DNA of 64,000 nt from Symbiodinium sp. CCMP2592 (Eukaryota; Sar; Dinophyceae; Suessiales; Symbiodiniaceae), in NCBI GenBank assembly GCA_905221615.1, contig CAJNDT010006002.1, positions 1,462,501 to 1,526,500 of the forward strand, read 5' to 3'. Position numbers and translations under genes: made by a program. Under the pieces are notes generated by a model. The model saw only the letters and a program-made list of their open reading frames with translations. It searched no databases and was not told the DNA's origin. Below, in pieces: positions 31,898 to 42,812 of the stretch (position 1 is its first letter; each line of letters opens with the position of its first letter).

Positions 31898-32203
31898 GTT
31901 TAGGGGTTTAAGGGTTTAGGGTTTAGGGTTCCGGAGTTTCCAAGAGGAAGAGTATAGTCGCAACTTCATGGAAGCCGGAACGCTGTCCTGAACTGCGAAC
32001 CGGTGGCCGTCCGAAGCCATATGACTACGTCTGAAATTAACAAATGAAATACTCAAAATCCTTATCCTATGTACATGTCTGCTTACGTTCATATTGATAC
32101 TGCTTTTTATATGCGCATATCCAGACAAAACTAGCAGTTGTAGCATCCACATGAGTAAACGCCGTAACCTGAACCAGTGGGTTGTAACAGGATTTTTTTT
32201 CAG

Positions 32204-32501
32204 GAACTGGCTCGAAACTGGTCAAAAACCAGGCCCTCTGTAACTGGTAGCAGCAACCGGGGGGCATGTAACAGGAACTGCGTCTATAACACGTGGTTTG
32301 CACTCGCCTCTTATTACGGGCTTGAGGATTCAGGGTTTAGGGTTTACGCGCGCTGGTTCCTGCTACAACCCTCACCCCATCCACAACAGAGATGAGACCG
32401 TCGATGCTTGTTTCTGTATACCTGTGATCAGACATCAAGTTCGAGCTCGTCCGCCCCGGCCGACAAATGTTCGCCACAGAACGAACGACTTCACAGTGTA
32501 G
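32204..32501 (+). CDS. Two exons joined in phase, C-terminal part of an unknown protein
   Basis: Exon 32204-32334 (acceptor with T8 tract; ELARNWSKTRPSVTGSSNRG...NTWFALASYYGLEDSG) joins through a 55-nt intron, GTTTAGGGTTTACG...CCACAACAG, to exon 32390-32501 (DETVDACFCIPVIRHQVRAR...) ending TAG. Leftover 2 nt plus lead 1 nt agree. This is one of the shortest telomere-type introns seen here. Confidence 0.55.

Positions 32502-32628
32502 CAAGCCCATGTCCCAAGATCAAGTTTCCCGTTGGGTTTGGAGTTTGGGATTGTAGGCCTTGAGCCTGGAATTAAGCAGCTGAGTCCTGCCAGCTGCCTG
32601 CTGCATGCTGTTTGAGAGCTGATCGAAG

Positions 32629-32766
32629 ACTACCACGTTTCGTCGGGATGTCTTGCAGCCAGAAGGTGACAGGGAGGCTAAGCTTTTGTTGAACATCGGC
32701 CGCATGCCGTACTTCTATCAGCAGCCACGGTCTAAACAGGTCATTTTGGTGCAAATACCTCTGTAA
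32629..32766 (+). CDS. Exon, unknown protein
   Basis: Acceptor ...gctgatcgaag; reads RRDVLQPEGDREAKLLLNIG then RMPYFYQQPRSKQVILVQ to TAA; 27 of 43 G/C-ending codons. Confidence 0.45.
   Translation, partial: TTTFRRDVLQPEGDREAKLLLNIGRMPYFYQQPRSKQVILVQIPL

Positions 32767-32790
32767 TTTCGGCTTGGGTCACTGATTCAG

Positions 32791-32982
32791 GGATTGATTT
32801 GTACCGAGCATCGCCAAGAGTGGCACGTAGCAGAAGAAGCTTTTCGATCAGCTAGTTTGGTAGGTCTCCCACCCGAAAGCTTCACTTGCTCGACGGGCAG
32901 ATGCTTCGTCCTGCGTGGCACGGGAGGACACTGCAGCGAAGCAAGACACGGCGTAGTTCAGGGACGTCGAGGTATTTTATAG
32791..32982 (+). CDS. Possible exon, unknown protein
   Basis: Acceptor ...ggtcactgattcag; reads CTEHRQEWHVAEEAFRSASL; donor TTG|GTAGGT at 32861, or open to TAG. 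Confidence 0.35.
   Translation, partial: GLICTEHRQEWHVAEEAFRSASLVGLPPESFTCSTGRCFVLRGTGGHCSEARHGVVQGRRGIL

Positions 32983-33254
32983 TCTGATTGCCGATGAAGC
33001 CTAAGCCTAGCCTAATCCCTGAACTTGTAAGCTGTAAACCCCACGGTAGTAGCAAACGATGTGAGTCACGAAAACGGCTAGACACCTGCCTGCATGCGCA
33101 CCCATGCACATGCACAAGGCACGTGGAAAACACGACGAAGACCATCGACTGACGCGAATACGAATATACATACACAGTTGTATACAAAGAGACATGCAGA
33201 TACACATCGGGTAGCATCGCAGAACCTCTGCGAGTACATGATGGGAACTTTCAG

Positions 33255-33509
33255 ATGGCTTTGCTAATTAGCATGTTTCCTCTGAGCGTCCATTGCATCA
33301 ACAAACCCGTTCTACGGTTACACGTAGCTAGAAATGCAGAGAGGTTCTCGCTACATGCACCCGTAAGCTTCAATGCTTCATTTACAATTCAAGCACACTC
33401 AGCATCGAGTCTGATACTCGTAGGTACCATGTGTGGCAAAAGATTGCACCTGAGCACTGCACTGACTAGGCAGATCAGGGGACATAGCAATTTAGTCGCT
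33501 GTTAGGTGA
33255..33509 (+). CDS. Open frame from ATG, doubtful
   Basis: 84 codons beginning MALLISMFPLSVHCINKP just after ...aactttcag. Codon composition is not biased; may be chance. Confidence 0.25.
   Translation: MALLISMFPLSVHCINKPVLRLHVARNAERFSLHAPVSFNASFTIQAHSASSLILVGTMCGKRLHLSTALTRQIRGHSNLVAVR

Positions 33510-33670
33510 ATCTGTGAGACACTGGTTGAAGTTTATAGCAAGAGAGAAACAGCATATCCGGGAGCCCTGGATGAGCACGGTATATCTTAATGACTATAGT
33601 CGTTGTAAATAGACTGTAAAATCACCCAGCCATGCTCTGCCGCATCCACACTGACTCGTTGTCTTCTCAG

Positions 33671-33863
33671 AGACCCAGCCGGGCCCAGCAGCAGAATACG
33701 CAAGTTTGACAAGTTTGTCAGACTTATCGGAAACGACGATTTCGAAGCCTCCAAGTCTCTTGCAAATACCTACGCGCAACTATTCCCTGTACTTATTGCG
33801 CTTGTCCTCACTCCATTGCGTTATGCAGTGAGCTCAGCGCTTGCGTTTGCAGCGATGGCGTGA
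33671..33863 (+). CDS. Possible terminal exon with hydrophobic end
   Basis: Strong acceptor (...ctcgttgtcttctcag); reads RIRKFDKFVRLIGNDDFEAS then QLFPVLIALVLTPLRYAV, ending TGA. A helix followed by a likely membrane segment. Confidence 0.45.

Positions 33864-34460
33864 CAGATCTTCGGCAGCAAGGCGGGGCCTAATTCGGGGT
33901 GTAGCGAAGATTCATGCACCGCACTTTGAAGTTTTCATGCCAGCCCAAGCAATCAGTATAGTTTACGTCGGAGAACACCATCCCGCCAAAAGGGTGGATT
34001 GTCAACATCCACTTCACACAACATCGCACAGATTTCTACGGCGGTTTCATGGACCAGATAGCTTGCCAGGGTTCATATATGATTGCAGCAGTCCCAAAGC
34101 TTCCAAAGACCTGACGTGTGCCTGACCTCTCTGAGTCTAAAATGTGCCAGACAGGATGTCGTCCTGAACTCCTTGACTGAAAGGCCATGTATCTCCCTTC
34201 GCGGTGCCTTGCGCGGCTAGCCGGCCGCACAGGCCGACTCGACTTGAGAAAGACGCAAATATCCTGGGGATGCTGAAATTACGTCTCATCCCTCGCAGTT
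34301 TGGGCCTGTCTTTCTGAATATGCACGGATGCACACGGGGTGTATGTATATGCACGTATGGATGTATGTACTGTGCACGATTACTGTCTGCCTGTCTGCGT
34401 GCGTGTCTGCGGGAAAGCAAAGCATGGCCCGCCCCAAGTAAGAGTTGGAATCCTGGCCAG

Positions 34461-34542
34461 GCACTTCCTGCGGATCTCGAGGCTTTGCCACGCTGACCTG
34501 TGGCAGCAAGAGAGGGGAGAACTGAAGGGTTGGACTTCAGGC
34461..34542 (+). CDS. Internal exon, unknown protein
   Basis: Acceptor ...tcctggccag; reads FLRISRLCHADLWQQERGEL, 21 of 27 G/C-ending codons; donor GGC|GTTTCC. Confidence 0.5.

Positions 34543-34679
34543 GTTTCCGTGCTTCCGGACGTAGACATGTTCGTGCGGTAGTTTGGCAGTGTGAGTTCAG
34601 GAACGAATGGCTTGCACAGGCTTGGGAGCAGCAGGTATTGGAAGCAATCCCACCTGCAACTAGGCTTGGTACAATATAT

Positions 34680-34790
34680 ACAAGTATATATATATATATA
34701 TACATACATATACAGATACACTTATAAATATACAGATATATAGATAGATAGATATGTGTGTGTATACATATATATATATAACCCAAATTA
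34680..34790. repeat. TA/CATA microsatellites
   Basis: (TA)n, (ATAG)n and (TG)n tracts upstream of the next exon. Confidence 0.9.

Positions 34791-34799
34791 AACCCTAAG

Positions 34800-34909
34800 A
34801 CGACGCGGAGTTGCCGATCCTGAGCAAACCACAACGGTCCACTCAGGAAGAAAATCAGCGAGCTGCCCTCCGTCAAGAAGAAAGAGACAGGAGCGCATGC
34901 AAACCTACA
34800..34909 (+). CDS. Internal exon, charged helical protein
   Basis: Acceptor AAACCCTAAG, i.e. a telomere-type unit acting as acceptor. Reads AELPILSKPQRSTQEENQRA then RQEERDRSACKP; donor ACA|GTTACG. Confidence 0.45.

Positions 34910-34964
34910 GTTACGAGAGCGCTGTACCCTTCGATAACACCATGGGATACAAGATGATACCCTA

Positions 34965-35052
34965 AAGCCTAAACCCTAAACCCTATACCCTAAACCCTAA
35001 ACCCTATACCTAAACCCTAAATCCTATACCCTAAACCCTAAACCCTAAACCC
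34965..35052. repeat. CCCTAAA block immediately before an exon
   Basis: About 12 units AAACCCT with ATA variants, the cleanest telomere-type run in the window. Confidence 0.95.

Positions 35053-35081
35053 AGATCAGATGACTTGCCGGGTCTCTGCAG

Positions 35082-35168
35082 GATACTTCGGAGTCGAGTG
35101 GGGCATGGGGCGCAAGCCGACGGAGTTCAATGCGTTCGACGTCGAGTTGCCGAAGGACACTGCGCATT
35082..35168 (+). CDS. Internal exon, unknown protein
   Basis: Acceptor ...gggtctctgcag; reads YFGVEWGMGRKPTEFNAFDV with 24 of 28 G/C-ending codons; donor CATT|GTAGTG. A 17-bp-period TAGTATCATTATGG tandem (35165-35282) starts at the donor. Confidence 0.65.

Positions 35169-35282
35169 GTAGTGTCATTATAGTAGTATTGTAGTATCAT
35201 TATGGTTGTATTATAGTATCACTATGGTAGTATTATGGTATCATTATGGTCGTATTCTAATATCAATATAGTACTATTATGA
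35165..35282. repeat. Short-period tandem (TATCATTATGGTAGTATTA)
   Basis: Five to six degenerate units in the intron after 35168. Confidence 0.8.

Positions 35283-35493
35283 AGCAGAACACGATATAAC
35301 ACGGCTGTCAGTCTCGTGCCAATGCGGGGTAGGAGAATGGGCTGATTGCGCTACTGTGATTCAAAGAGCCAGTTGGAGAGAGGTCTGCAAGATTGCCTAG
35401 TTTAAGTGAATTATCAGCATGGGCTGCAGCATTCCCAGGCATGGTCTAGTCACAGGACCTATGCCATGTAAACAGAGGTGCTGTTGCGTGCAG

Positions 35494-35585
35494 GGTGCTC
35501 TGATGCCTTCCGGCTGTGGCAGGAACCATTCGACCCGAAGCCGTACAAGTTGCACGTTCGCAAGCACCTCGCCTTTTGCTGCTGA
35494..35585 (+). CDS. Exon, unknown protein
   Basis: Acceptor ...ctgttgcgtgcag; reads DAFRLWQEPFDPKPYKLHVR, 24 of 29 G/C-ending codons; TGA at 35583 unless a GT at 35552 is used. 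Confidence 0.6.

Positions 35586-35680
35586 GCCCCTGTGGCCTTC
35601 CAACATCTCTGGAATTTCAAAAAATGACGACGTGAGTTCAGCACTGGCTCCAGTTAACTGAGGTATCCTGGCATTGCCAG

Positions 35681-35762
35681 TGGCTTGGGGGCCGAGTATT
35701 TCTACCGTGAGGATCAGCGGAGCCCGCTGACGCAGCTCCCTCGGCCGTCCTTGTACAAGTAG
35681..35762 (+). CDS. Exon, unknown protein
   Basis: Acceptor ...tggcattgccag; reads GLGAEYFYREDQRSPLTQLP with 22 of 26 G/C-ending codons; either ends at TAG or uses donor CAA|GTAGCA. Confidence 0.6.

Positions 35763-35946
35763 CATGTACATATATGCGAAGCGTCAAGTGCACAACACGT
35801 TGTTTTTGCCTGGATGTTTCTACAACCTCAACCCATCCCTCACACAGCACAGATGTGCTTGTGTCTACCTTGCGATGCAGCTTGACACACACATGCTTGG
35901 TGCAATCTTGCCAAGAGTCGACTGTCCAGTCTGATTGATCCGAGAA

Positions 35947-36055
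35947 ATGAACGAACGAGACAGCGCTCTTTTGAGACTTGCCCGAGGTATTACCACCTTC
36001 GCTGCCCTGCAGCCGGCGACACCGCCGCTCACCTTCGGAAAGGGCTTGGAAACTG
35947..36055 (+). CDS. Possible first exon, unknown protein
   Basis: ATG then NERDSALLRLARGITTFAAL then QPATPPLTFGKGLET; donor CTG|GTAGCAC. The same frame is open upstream (35853-35931, CACVYLAMQLDTHMLGAI) apart from one TGA. Confidence 0.4.

Positions 36056-36146
36056 GTAGCACTCTTCGGGCTCCTTGTTTTCCTAAGCTGTCGTCATTGT
36101 CATGCTGTTGCTGATCACTCCAGAAGTAACCGTTTGAGACCCCAAG

Positions 36147-36219
36147 CTTGCCCGCCCTGCTGTTGCTCGGATTTGTTCCGGTGACTGGCCCCAGACCTGC
36201 TGTTGGCATCGGGCTGTGG
36147..36219 (+). CDS. Internal exon, hydrophobic
   Basis: Acceptor ...gagaccccaag, classical donor GTGG|GTGAGT. 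Reads LPALLLLGFVPVTGPRPAVG, a possible membrane or signal segment. Confidence 0.45.

Positions 36220-36604
36220 GTGAGTTGGTTGGTATGCGCGTTCACGCCCTACGGAGCCCAACCGACTCAGCGTAGTAGACATGGTGACTGCACAGACATC
36301 CGAATCCTGGGTTCAACACTGATCTGCAAATTGTCAACCGTGGCTCACTTAGGATTCAGCTTGTAGGCTGGAGAGAAGGTGCAGGCAGTATGCCTTGTGC
36401 TGCCTTCGTTCCCACCGCGACACAGCCGCGAAATTCAAACATGAGATGCTCAGAGCCCGAATCTCGGTGTCCGAAAGCCTCGTGACGAAATCCTGCTTGC
36501 CGCGACATCCTACACCCTGAGCGCGAAGTCCTGAATCCGGGTGAACTACTGCACCTATAAGATATACTCTACATGTTCTTACATATTCTATACTAAGTGT
36601 TACA

Positions 36605-36655
36605 TATTATATATATATATATATACATACCTATATATAGATACACATACGATGT
36605..36655. repeat. TA microsatellite
   Basis: (TA)n about 20 bp then CATA/TAGATA variants. 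Confidence 0.9.

Positions 36656-36676
36656 ATGAAATCTTGTCTTGATCAG

Positions 36677-37076
36677 GTGTTGGTGGGTGCCACGGACTCA
36701 CGAGCCATCCAAGCCAGGACGATTGACAACTACGTGAAGGAGCGCCGGATGTCTTCAGGGTTTAGGGTTTAGGTTGTTGGTTGGTTTAGGGTTTAAGGTT
36801 AAGGTTGGTTGGTTGGTGTTTGGTTGGTTTGTTGGTTTAGGGTTTTGGCTGTTGGAGGCTTTTGGGTTTTGGGTTTGGAGTTCAGATGTCAGGGTTTGGG
36901 GATGTGGTGGCTCCAGCTCTTGGGTTCCAAGCCTACAGTCGTTGTCCAGCTTTCGTTGGTATGGATGTCTCAATCGGTGGCAGGATGGAGAAGACATGCG
37001 CAAATATTCACGTTCTGTGGTTTCTCAGCCCCAAGCCAAGCCTGGCTTCTGGAAGCCTGCACCATTACTTACGTAA
36677..37076 (+). CDS. Two exons joined in phase, unknown protein
   Basis: Exon 36677-36759 (acceptor ...cttgatcag; ATDSRAIQARTIDNYVKERR, strong third-position G/C bias) with donor CAGG|GTTTAGGGTTTAGG, a 190-nt TTTAGGG-rich intron, then exon 36950-37076 (acceptor ...gttgtccag; WYGCLNRWQDGEDMRKYSRS...), open to TAA with a GTAACT donor at 37073. 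Leftover 2 plus lead 1 agree. Confidence 0.62.

Positions 37077-37298
37077 CTCAACGGACTCTCCAAGAGAGCT
37101 GACGGGCTGGCGCAAACCTTAGGTTTACCCCAACTTGTTGTAACTTGGTCAAAAATGCTCTACCAATCGCCTCACCATTGCACTAGTTGCATATGGCAGA
37201 GAAAATCTTACTAGGACACTGTATGGTGCTCGAGACGCCCCGATTGGCCTTTCGCAATCCTTGAGAAACCGAGTCTTCTATGACCGGCTGCCCTGCAG

Positions 37299-37603
37299 GA
37301 GAGGACTCGTGGCTTTGCCGTGCAACTGATTCTCGAGGGTCGAGGTGGGATTGTCGCATCCTGAACTGCATCAAATGGTCGTGCTTGCCTTCCGCGGCAA
37401 GCATGTGCAAACAAGTCATAATTCGGCTGACCGGAAATCTGGTTCTCTCTTTCGCACGATGTCTCTTTGCTGAGAATTTTCCATCTTCACTTGTTGCTTG
37501 GACCTTGCTGACACCCTCGAATTCTTTTCTTGAGAGGAGTCAAGGCTTATTTCGAGCCCAAGTATCCCTTCCTGAAGGCCGGGCAGATCCACCATGTCTG
37601 TAA
37299..37603 (+). CDS. Possible terminal exon, unknown protein
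   Basis: From ...ggctgccctgcag to TGA, 100 codons: EDSWLCRATDSRGSRWDCRI ... ASMCKQVIIRLTGNLVLSFA. Long for chance, though third positions are only mildly biased. 37200-37329 in another frame is also open. Confidence 0.4.

Positions 37604-37714
37604 AGCTCACTACTGCCAAATCATGTTCTGTGGCCGTAAACTGTTCCCACCAGGACTATGCTTCTTATCAGTAGTACTCCCACGACGATGATGAAGACTA
37701 TGAGGGTGAAGAAG

Positions 37715-37755
37715 GCTGTGGGAGGAGGAGGAGGAGGAGGAGGAGGAGGAGGAAG
37715..37755. repeat. GGA microsatellite
   Basis: (GGA)n about 36 bp. Confidence 0.95.

Positions 37756-38045
37756 GGGGGAGTCCGAGGAGGACCGAACATGGTTATGCTCATGATGGAC
37801 TAGGACTAGGACTATGATTATGATGAACATGATGCCAGGATACTGCGGACCCCACCTGTCAAGCAAGTGTGTCGAGCAAATATTAATGCTTCCAAACCCT
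37901 CAATGAGGTAAGCCTGATAGAAAAGCTAGAAGAAGCAGTACTAACACGTCTTCGTTCGGGCTCCTCCTTTGAACTATAAAGTGATGTCCCCCTGCCAAAG
38001 CAATGTTTTAATGATTAAAGCCCCTCCCCTCTCTGCGGTCCGCAG

Positions 38046-38112
38046 ATTATGGCTAGGGAGCCCTGTCACGGGTGTCCGCCGCATTTCTGAGCTTCGGCGC
38101 TTTAGAGCAGCA
38046..38112 (+). CDS. Internal exon, unknown protein
   Basis: Very good acceptor (cctcccctctctgcggtccgcag region); reads LWLGSPVTGVRRISELRRFR; donor GCA|GTATAAGGG. Confidence 0.45.

Positions 38113-38246
38113 GTATAAGGGTTTCTGTAGGGGTTTAGGGGTCTAAGGTTTCGGGTTTAAGGTTTAGGGTTCAGGGTTGGAGCCTGCTATCCAGATAATA
38201 AAAGCTTGTTCTCAAGAGCATGGGCACTTGGCCGCACCTCTCACAG

Positions 38247-38380
38247 CCGGCCGGAGAAGGGAAGTTGCCAGATTTATGGAATTCCTGCAGTCCTTGCTCG
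38301 ACCTGCCGTGCCTGCACAAATGCCTCGCCCCTCACCCCCTGGATGTCATGCTAGAACCTCTAGATCGCCATAGGACCTAA
38247..38380 (+). CDS. Possible C-terminal part of a PX (phox) domain
   Basis: Acceptor ...cacctctcacag; reads GRRREVARFMEFLQSLLDLP then HKCLAPHPLDVML, 26 of 34 G/C-ending codons in the first part. PX domains end with R..gL..FL..LL..p.l...L..FL, which this fits by eye. The preceding exon (VRRISELRRF) could hold the R-[RK]-[YF] part. Role if right: phosphoinositide binding. Needs a profile search. Confidence 0.42.

Positions 38381-38670
38381 GTATATAGGTAAGTAGCCCC
38401 AACAATTACAAGCACCAAGGCCCCGCCATGTAACCTGAAACTTTGTGTCCAGACCTCTGCAGCTGCTGAAGCCCAAGAATTGCATCCGAAGTAGAAAGTT
38501 AGCAGTTAGCATAGGAAGCATGCAGCCGTCAGCCTCTGAATTCATCCTAAAGCCCGAAACTCTAAAGCCGTTTAAGTCCTCGAGCTCGAAACCTAAAACA
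38601 ATCTCGAACTCGAAGCCCCGAGCCCTTACACTCTGAATCCCTAAACCAGCTCGGCCTGAAGACTCAACTC

Positions 38671-38756
38671 AAAAGGGTTCAAGTATCATATGGTATATAC
38701 TTAGACCCCAAAATGCCCTAGAAGCATATACCATAATGATACTTGGACCCTTTGGG
38671..38756. mobile_element. Palindromic element family H
   Basis: AAAGGGTTCAAGTATCATA ... TGATACTTGGACCCTTT, about 86 bp; diverged relative at 7936-8038. Confidence 0.8.

Positions 38757-38804
38757 CAAGCTCAACCTCAAAGCGTAAAGCCCGAAAGCTTCCTCTGGTG
38801 GCAG

Positions 38805-39294
38805 GTTCGGCTCGGCGTCGGTGCGAAAGTGAGGGACTTGACAGAGTACGTCACGCGGGATCCAGACATCAAGGTGCCGCTGCCAGGGTTTAGGCTTAAG
38901 GTTCCATGAAGGTTTCGGGTTTAGAGTTTAGAGGGTGGTTCGGGTGTTTAGAATGGAGGTTTCCGGGCGCTATAAGCTGTTCAGTTGTCTTGAGAGCGGC
39001 ATGGCGCAGAAACTCATTGCAGGCCTTTGCTACCGCAGGAGTGACGGTGCTTGATTTCAAAAACCATCCATGTGAAGTGGGAGTCACATTGTTTACCAGT
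39101 AAAACATATACCGTCAGCTTCGAGCATCAGACAATAGAATCTACCACACCCTGAACTTCGTGCACGTGCAGGTGAGCGTCAACAAAGCCGGTGACCTTAT
39201 GGTTGTCCACGGCCCAAACAAGGACGACTCGCAGCGTCGGATGTTTCAGTTTCGGAGTCGGTCACACCTGGATGGGGTTCAGTACGAGGCATGA
38805..39294 (+). CDS. Three-exon C-terminal part of an unknown protein
   Basis: Exon 38805-38887 (acceptor ...tctggtggcag; LGVGAKVRDLTEYVTRDPDI; donor CAGG|GTTTAGGC), exon from 39010 (acceptor ...catggcgcag; SLQAFATAGVTVLDFKNHPC; leftover 2 plus lead 1 agree; donor probably GAA|GTGGGAGTC), and exon 39172-39294 (acceptor ...gtgcacgtgcag; VSVNKAGDLMVVHGPNKDDS ... ending TGA). High third-position G/C in exons 1 and 3. Unknown family. Confidence 0.65.

Positions 39295-39299
39295 TCAAG

Positions 39300-40560
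39300 A
39301 GCAGCATATAAGATGAACGCTGCCGTGCTTAAGATGGTTCCAGCTGACACTCTGTGTAGGTTTTCTGCTTCAGACCCAGCAACATATAATGTATGTGTAC
39401 ACACACACACATATATGAGAACAGAATGTAGAAGAGCGTTCAGCAAATTTTCGGAAGAGCTAACCGTTACTGGAGAGGACACGTTCCGACCGGTAAACTG
39501 ATAGGGCCCGACCGAAACTGTCCTCTACTAATACGAAACCGATAGGGGACCTCCTGGCTACTAGGAGGTCTTTTGACCCGGATTATCGCGTGCTCCACCT
39601 CCTGGAGCAGCGCCACTCATGCCTCTTAGTTTTGCCCAGACACACATGCATGCGTGCATGTGTTTACAGGCGCATGCACGCATGCATGCATGCATGCATA
39701 CATACATACATACATACGAACAGACAACATGCACACGCCGCAGGACGAACGACATTTTCGACACAGGGAATATCTTCCAGAAATTTACCCACCAGTCAAC
39801 CTACTTACCTGCCTATCTGCATACATACAAGTTCAGACAGATAGTTTCATTGATTGGATGGTTGGCTGGATGGATGGATGCACGGATGGATGCGTAAATA
39901 AGCATACGCCGGTAGATAGACAGTTGTGCACAACTGTGTGAAAGTAAGCATATATCTGTATACATGTAATACATATACATATATATATATATATACATAT
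40001 ACACACGGTTATTAACCTATGGCAAAAACACTTACATGTTTACATGCTTATTCGTACATATATGTACATACACATATGCATGTATTCGTTCGTTTATGCG
40101 TACTTATGTAAACATACGTGCATGTGTACAGGCACATGCATGTCATCACTGTGTTTACTTGAACTTGCAGCTATACCTGTATCCATGTTCTACCCCTCTG
40201 ATTTTCGATGTAAAATCAAGCTGTCTATCTGTGTGTCTATTTCTATCTATCCATGTGTCATCTGTCCGACCCTTTATTCCTCTGTCTGTCTAGATTTGCT
40301 TACAAACAGACAAAACGTGAATGCAAACAGACAAAACGTGAATGCACGACAGCCACAAGAGTTCTCCTCGTCTTAGTAGTTTGACGGACCAACAGCAGCG
40401 ATAGCAGTACCACTAGTGGTGAGCATCATGGAGTGCTTGCCAGATAGACGGATCTCAGACGCGCGCAAAGGCACATCGGTTTAACCCAAGATCCGAAAGG
40501 CCTGAAAAAAGGACCCACATCCCGGGGCTTTGGGGTTCATGGTGTGGGGTTTAGGGCCTA
39300..40560. other. Mostly microsatellite, no supported gene
   Basis: CA, GCAT, CATA, GGAT and TA tracts dominate 39390-40100. 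A frame at 39313-39501 and one at 40036-40293 are repeat-driven. 18-bp duplication at about 40307-40342. Confidence 0.7.

Positions 40561-40581
40561 CACATGGCACATTGCCGAAAG

Positions 40582-40776
40582 TGGACCAGGAGCGGGTGGG
40601 AACTTTGGCATTTCGACTCTACAAGAAGATGACACCGATACTGATGCCTTATACGGGCAAAGGCGCGCGGAAGTCACACAATCCCTCAGCCAAGTTCTTT
40701 GATGCTTCTATATCCAGAGGGTTTTGTCATGCTGCCTGGCAGAAGATGTCCCAGGGTTCACCGTTTGCTGTGTTGG
40582..40776 (+). CDS. Internal exon, unknown protein
   Basis: Acceptor ...cattgccgaaag; reads QERVGTLAFRLYKKMTPILM, then GARKSHNPSAKFFDASISRG; donor TTGG|GTTTGGGG. 21 of the first 30 codons end in G/C. Confidence 0.55.

Positions 40777-40969
40777 GTTTGGGGACCACTAGTGCTCCTG
40801 AAAAAGTTCAGAATACCAGCATCTCCCCCAACTACAAGCTGGTGGAATCTAAAGCCATGTCTGAATAGGAACCCCGAAGGTTCCGAACATTGTACGGCCC
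40901 AGTATGGCGTTAAGTTTCCCGGTGTTAGTCTTTGCTGTTCTTGATGTTGAGCTCAGCGCACTGTTGCAG

Positions 40970-41141
40970 GTGCCCACTTCGCCTTCCATTCGGTGAAGAG
41001 AAAGCCGATGCGCAAGAAGTAGTGTTAACATCGCGCATGTCTCACTGTCCGGCGAGTGGAAGGCAAGCATTTCTTGAAGCTTATCATCTTGATGACCCCT
41101 TCGTGATGATGTCGATGATCAAGAGCAGTAGCAGTAGCTGA
40970..41141 (+). CDS. Possible terminal exon
   Basis: Acceptor ...gcgcactgttgcag; reads LRLPFGEEKADAQEVVLTSR then RQAFLEAYHLDDPFVMMSM, running into CAG repeats and TGA. Donor TCG|GTGAAG at 41000 is an alternative. Confidence 0.38.

Positions 41142-41598
41142 GTAGCACAGTAGCAGCAACACAGTAGCAGTAGCACAGTAGCAGTAGCAGGCAGTAGCGG
41201 TAGCAGTAGCAGTAGCAGTAACGCAGCAGTAGCAGGAACAGCGGCAGGAGCAGTGGCAATGTAGTAGCAGTAGCAGTAGCAGCAGCAGCAGCAGCAGCAG
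41301 TGGCAGTAGCAGTAGCAGTCGCAGTCGCAGTCGCAGTAGCAGTAGCAGTAGCAGTAGCAGTAGCAGTAGCAGCAGCAGAATGGCAGTATAGAACAGTATA
41401 GCAGTAGCAGTATAGCAGTAGCTGTAGCCGTAGCAGCAGTAGCAGCGGCATAGCAGTAGCAGTAGCAGTAGCAGCAGTAGTAGTAGTAGTAGTAGTAGTA
41501 GTAGCAGCAGCAGCAGTAGTAGTAGCAGTAGAGTAGTAGTCGTCGTAGTAGTAGTCGTAGCAGTAGTAGTAGCAGTGATAGTAGTGGTTGTAGTGGTA

Positions 41599-41655
<57 letters not shown>

Positions 41656-41690
41656 CAGTCGTCGTAGTAGTAGTAGCAGCATAGCAGTGG
41118..41690. repeat. CAG/TAG/GTA trinucleotide tract
   Basis: About 570 bp of interrupted triplets; long Leu, Tyr, Ser and Ala frames here are artefacts. Confidence 0.97.

Positions 41691-41885
41691 TGATGGCCTG
41701 ATAGCCATCGTCGAAGCAGTAGCAGTAGTTATGTTTTGCTTTTGTTGCTGCCGTCCTGGTAGTTGCTGTGGTTGATGTGTTTGGCGATGCTGGTGCTGGT
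41801 GCCGTAGCGGTGGGATGCGCACTCCGTGAAGTTGTCGCCTTTCGGGCTCTGGATCATCCACTTGCTTCCCGAAGTTCATAGCTGC

Positions 41886-41962
41886 TATAGCTTAGAAGGG
41901 GCCCCACCCTGTAATAGTGGTATAATAGGAATATACTAGGGGGCAGCTTCTAAGCTATAGCT
41886..41962. mobile_element. Palindromic element family J, copy 1
   Basis: TATAGCTTAGAAGGGGCCCC ... GGGGGCAGCTTCTAAGCTATA. Confidence 0.85.

Positions 41963-41994
41963 TTTTTCGGCTCTTGCTCGTCCTGGCAATGCAG

Positions 41995-42126
41995 CAGAAA
42001 AGTTGTTCGGTCGTTCCAGTAGGCTGGGCTTTTGTGAAAGTGGAACGCCGGGCTCGGCATTTTCATTCAGATCTCCATGGCTGTTTCGTAGAGAAAGCTA
42101 TGTCGTACACCCGAACGGATGTTTGA
41995..42126 (+). CDS. Possible exon after a family-J element
   Basis: T-rich acceptor (...cgtcctggcaatgcag); reads SVVPVGWAFVKVERRARHFH. 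TGA at 42124, after which the same frame is open for another 78 codons to 42363. Confidence 0.35.
   Translation, partial: QKSCSVVPVGWAFVKVERRARHFHSDLHGCFVEKAMSYTRTDV

Positions 42127-42691
42127 CTGAATTTCATCGGCCTTTTTGACCCGAAGCTATCAACACGTAAACTTGCAATAATTGGGTTTGTCGTTCTAGA
42201 CATTCCGACTTCTGCAATGAGTGCGATTGTGGAGGACGACCATGCCATGCTTCACAATGCTTTCCTTTGTAAGTCGTTGGCTGTATGCTGGACTGAGATG
42301 AAGACTAGGAGCAACCACTCATGTAAAGTTGATTTCAATCCCCCTGTCTGCTTGTCAGGCTGAGATACCATCAGCACACATGCCCTTTTCAGCACTGACC
42401 TCACAGAGTTGGCTACAAAAGAAGGACACCAGCAACTGTCGTCCGAAGTCGGAACCTCTGGATCTCAAAGCCCTACGTGAGCAACGCTGTTCTGCAAGAC
42501 AACCAGTCCTGCCACCGACAAAATCAGTTTGTATGCTCCAGAGAAGCTTGCGTACTCATGCGCCCTCCTGCAAGTAAGATTATACTCCAATTGCAAGTCA
42601 GAATTCTCGAAGCGTGTAGATCCTGCAGAACAGGAACGCTGACCGCAATAGAAACGCGGCATACACAGTTCAAGGAAACATCGTTGTCAGA

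Positions 42692-42812
42692 CACCCTAAA
42701 CCCTAAACCCCTAAACCCCCAAACCCTAAACCCCTAAAACCCTAAACCCCTAAACCCCCAAACCCTAAACCCCTAAAACCCTAAACCCTGAACCCCTAAA
42801 ACCCCTAAGCCC
42692..42812. repeat. CCCTAAA-oriented block
   Basis: About 15 units alternating CCCTAAAC and CCCCTAAAAC. Confidence 0.95.

Noticed and set aside
34965..35052. A true chromosome end
   Set aside because: The run is short, degenerate and flanked by exon-like sequence on both sides; it is interstitial.
37200..37329. Copia-like reverse transcriptase motif (LYGARDAP)
   Set aside because: Only eight residues resemble the L-Y-G-x-x-x-A-P motif, codon third positions are unbiased, and no integrase, RNase H or LTR is visible nearby.
41025..41879. 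284-codon antisense frame (Tyr/Leu/Thr runs)
   Set aside because: Produced by the CAG/TAG repeat; composition follows the triplets.
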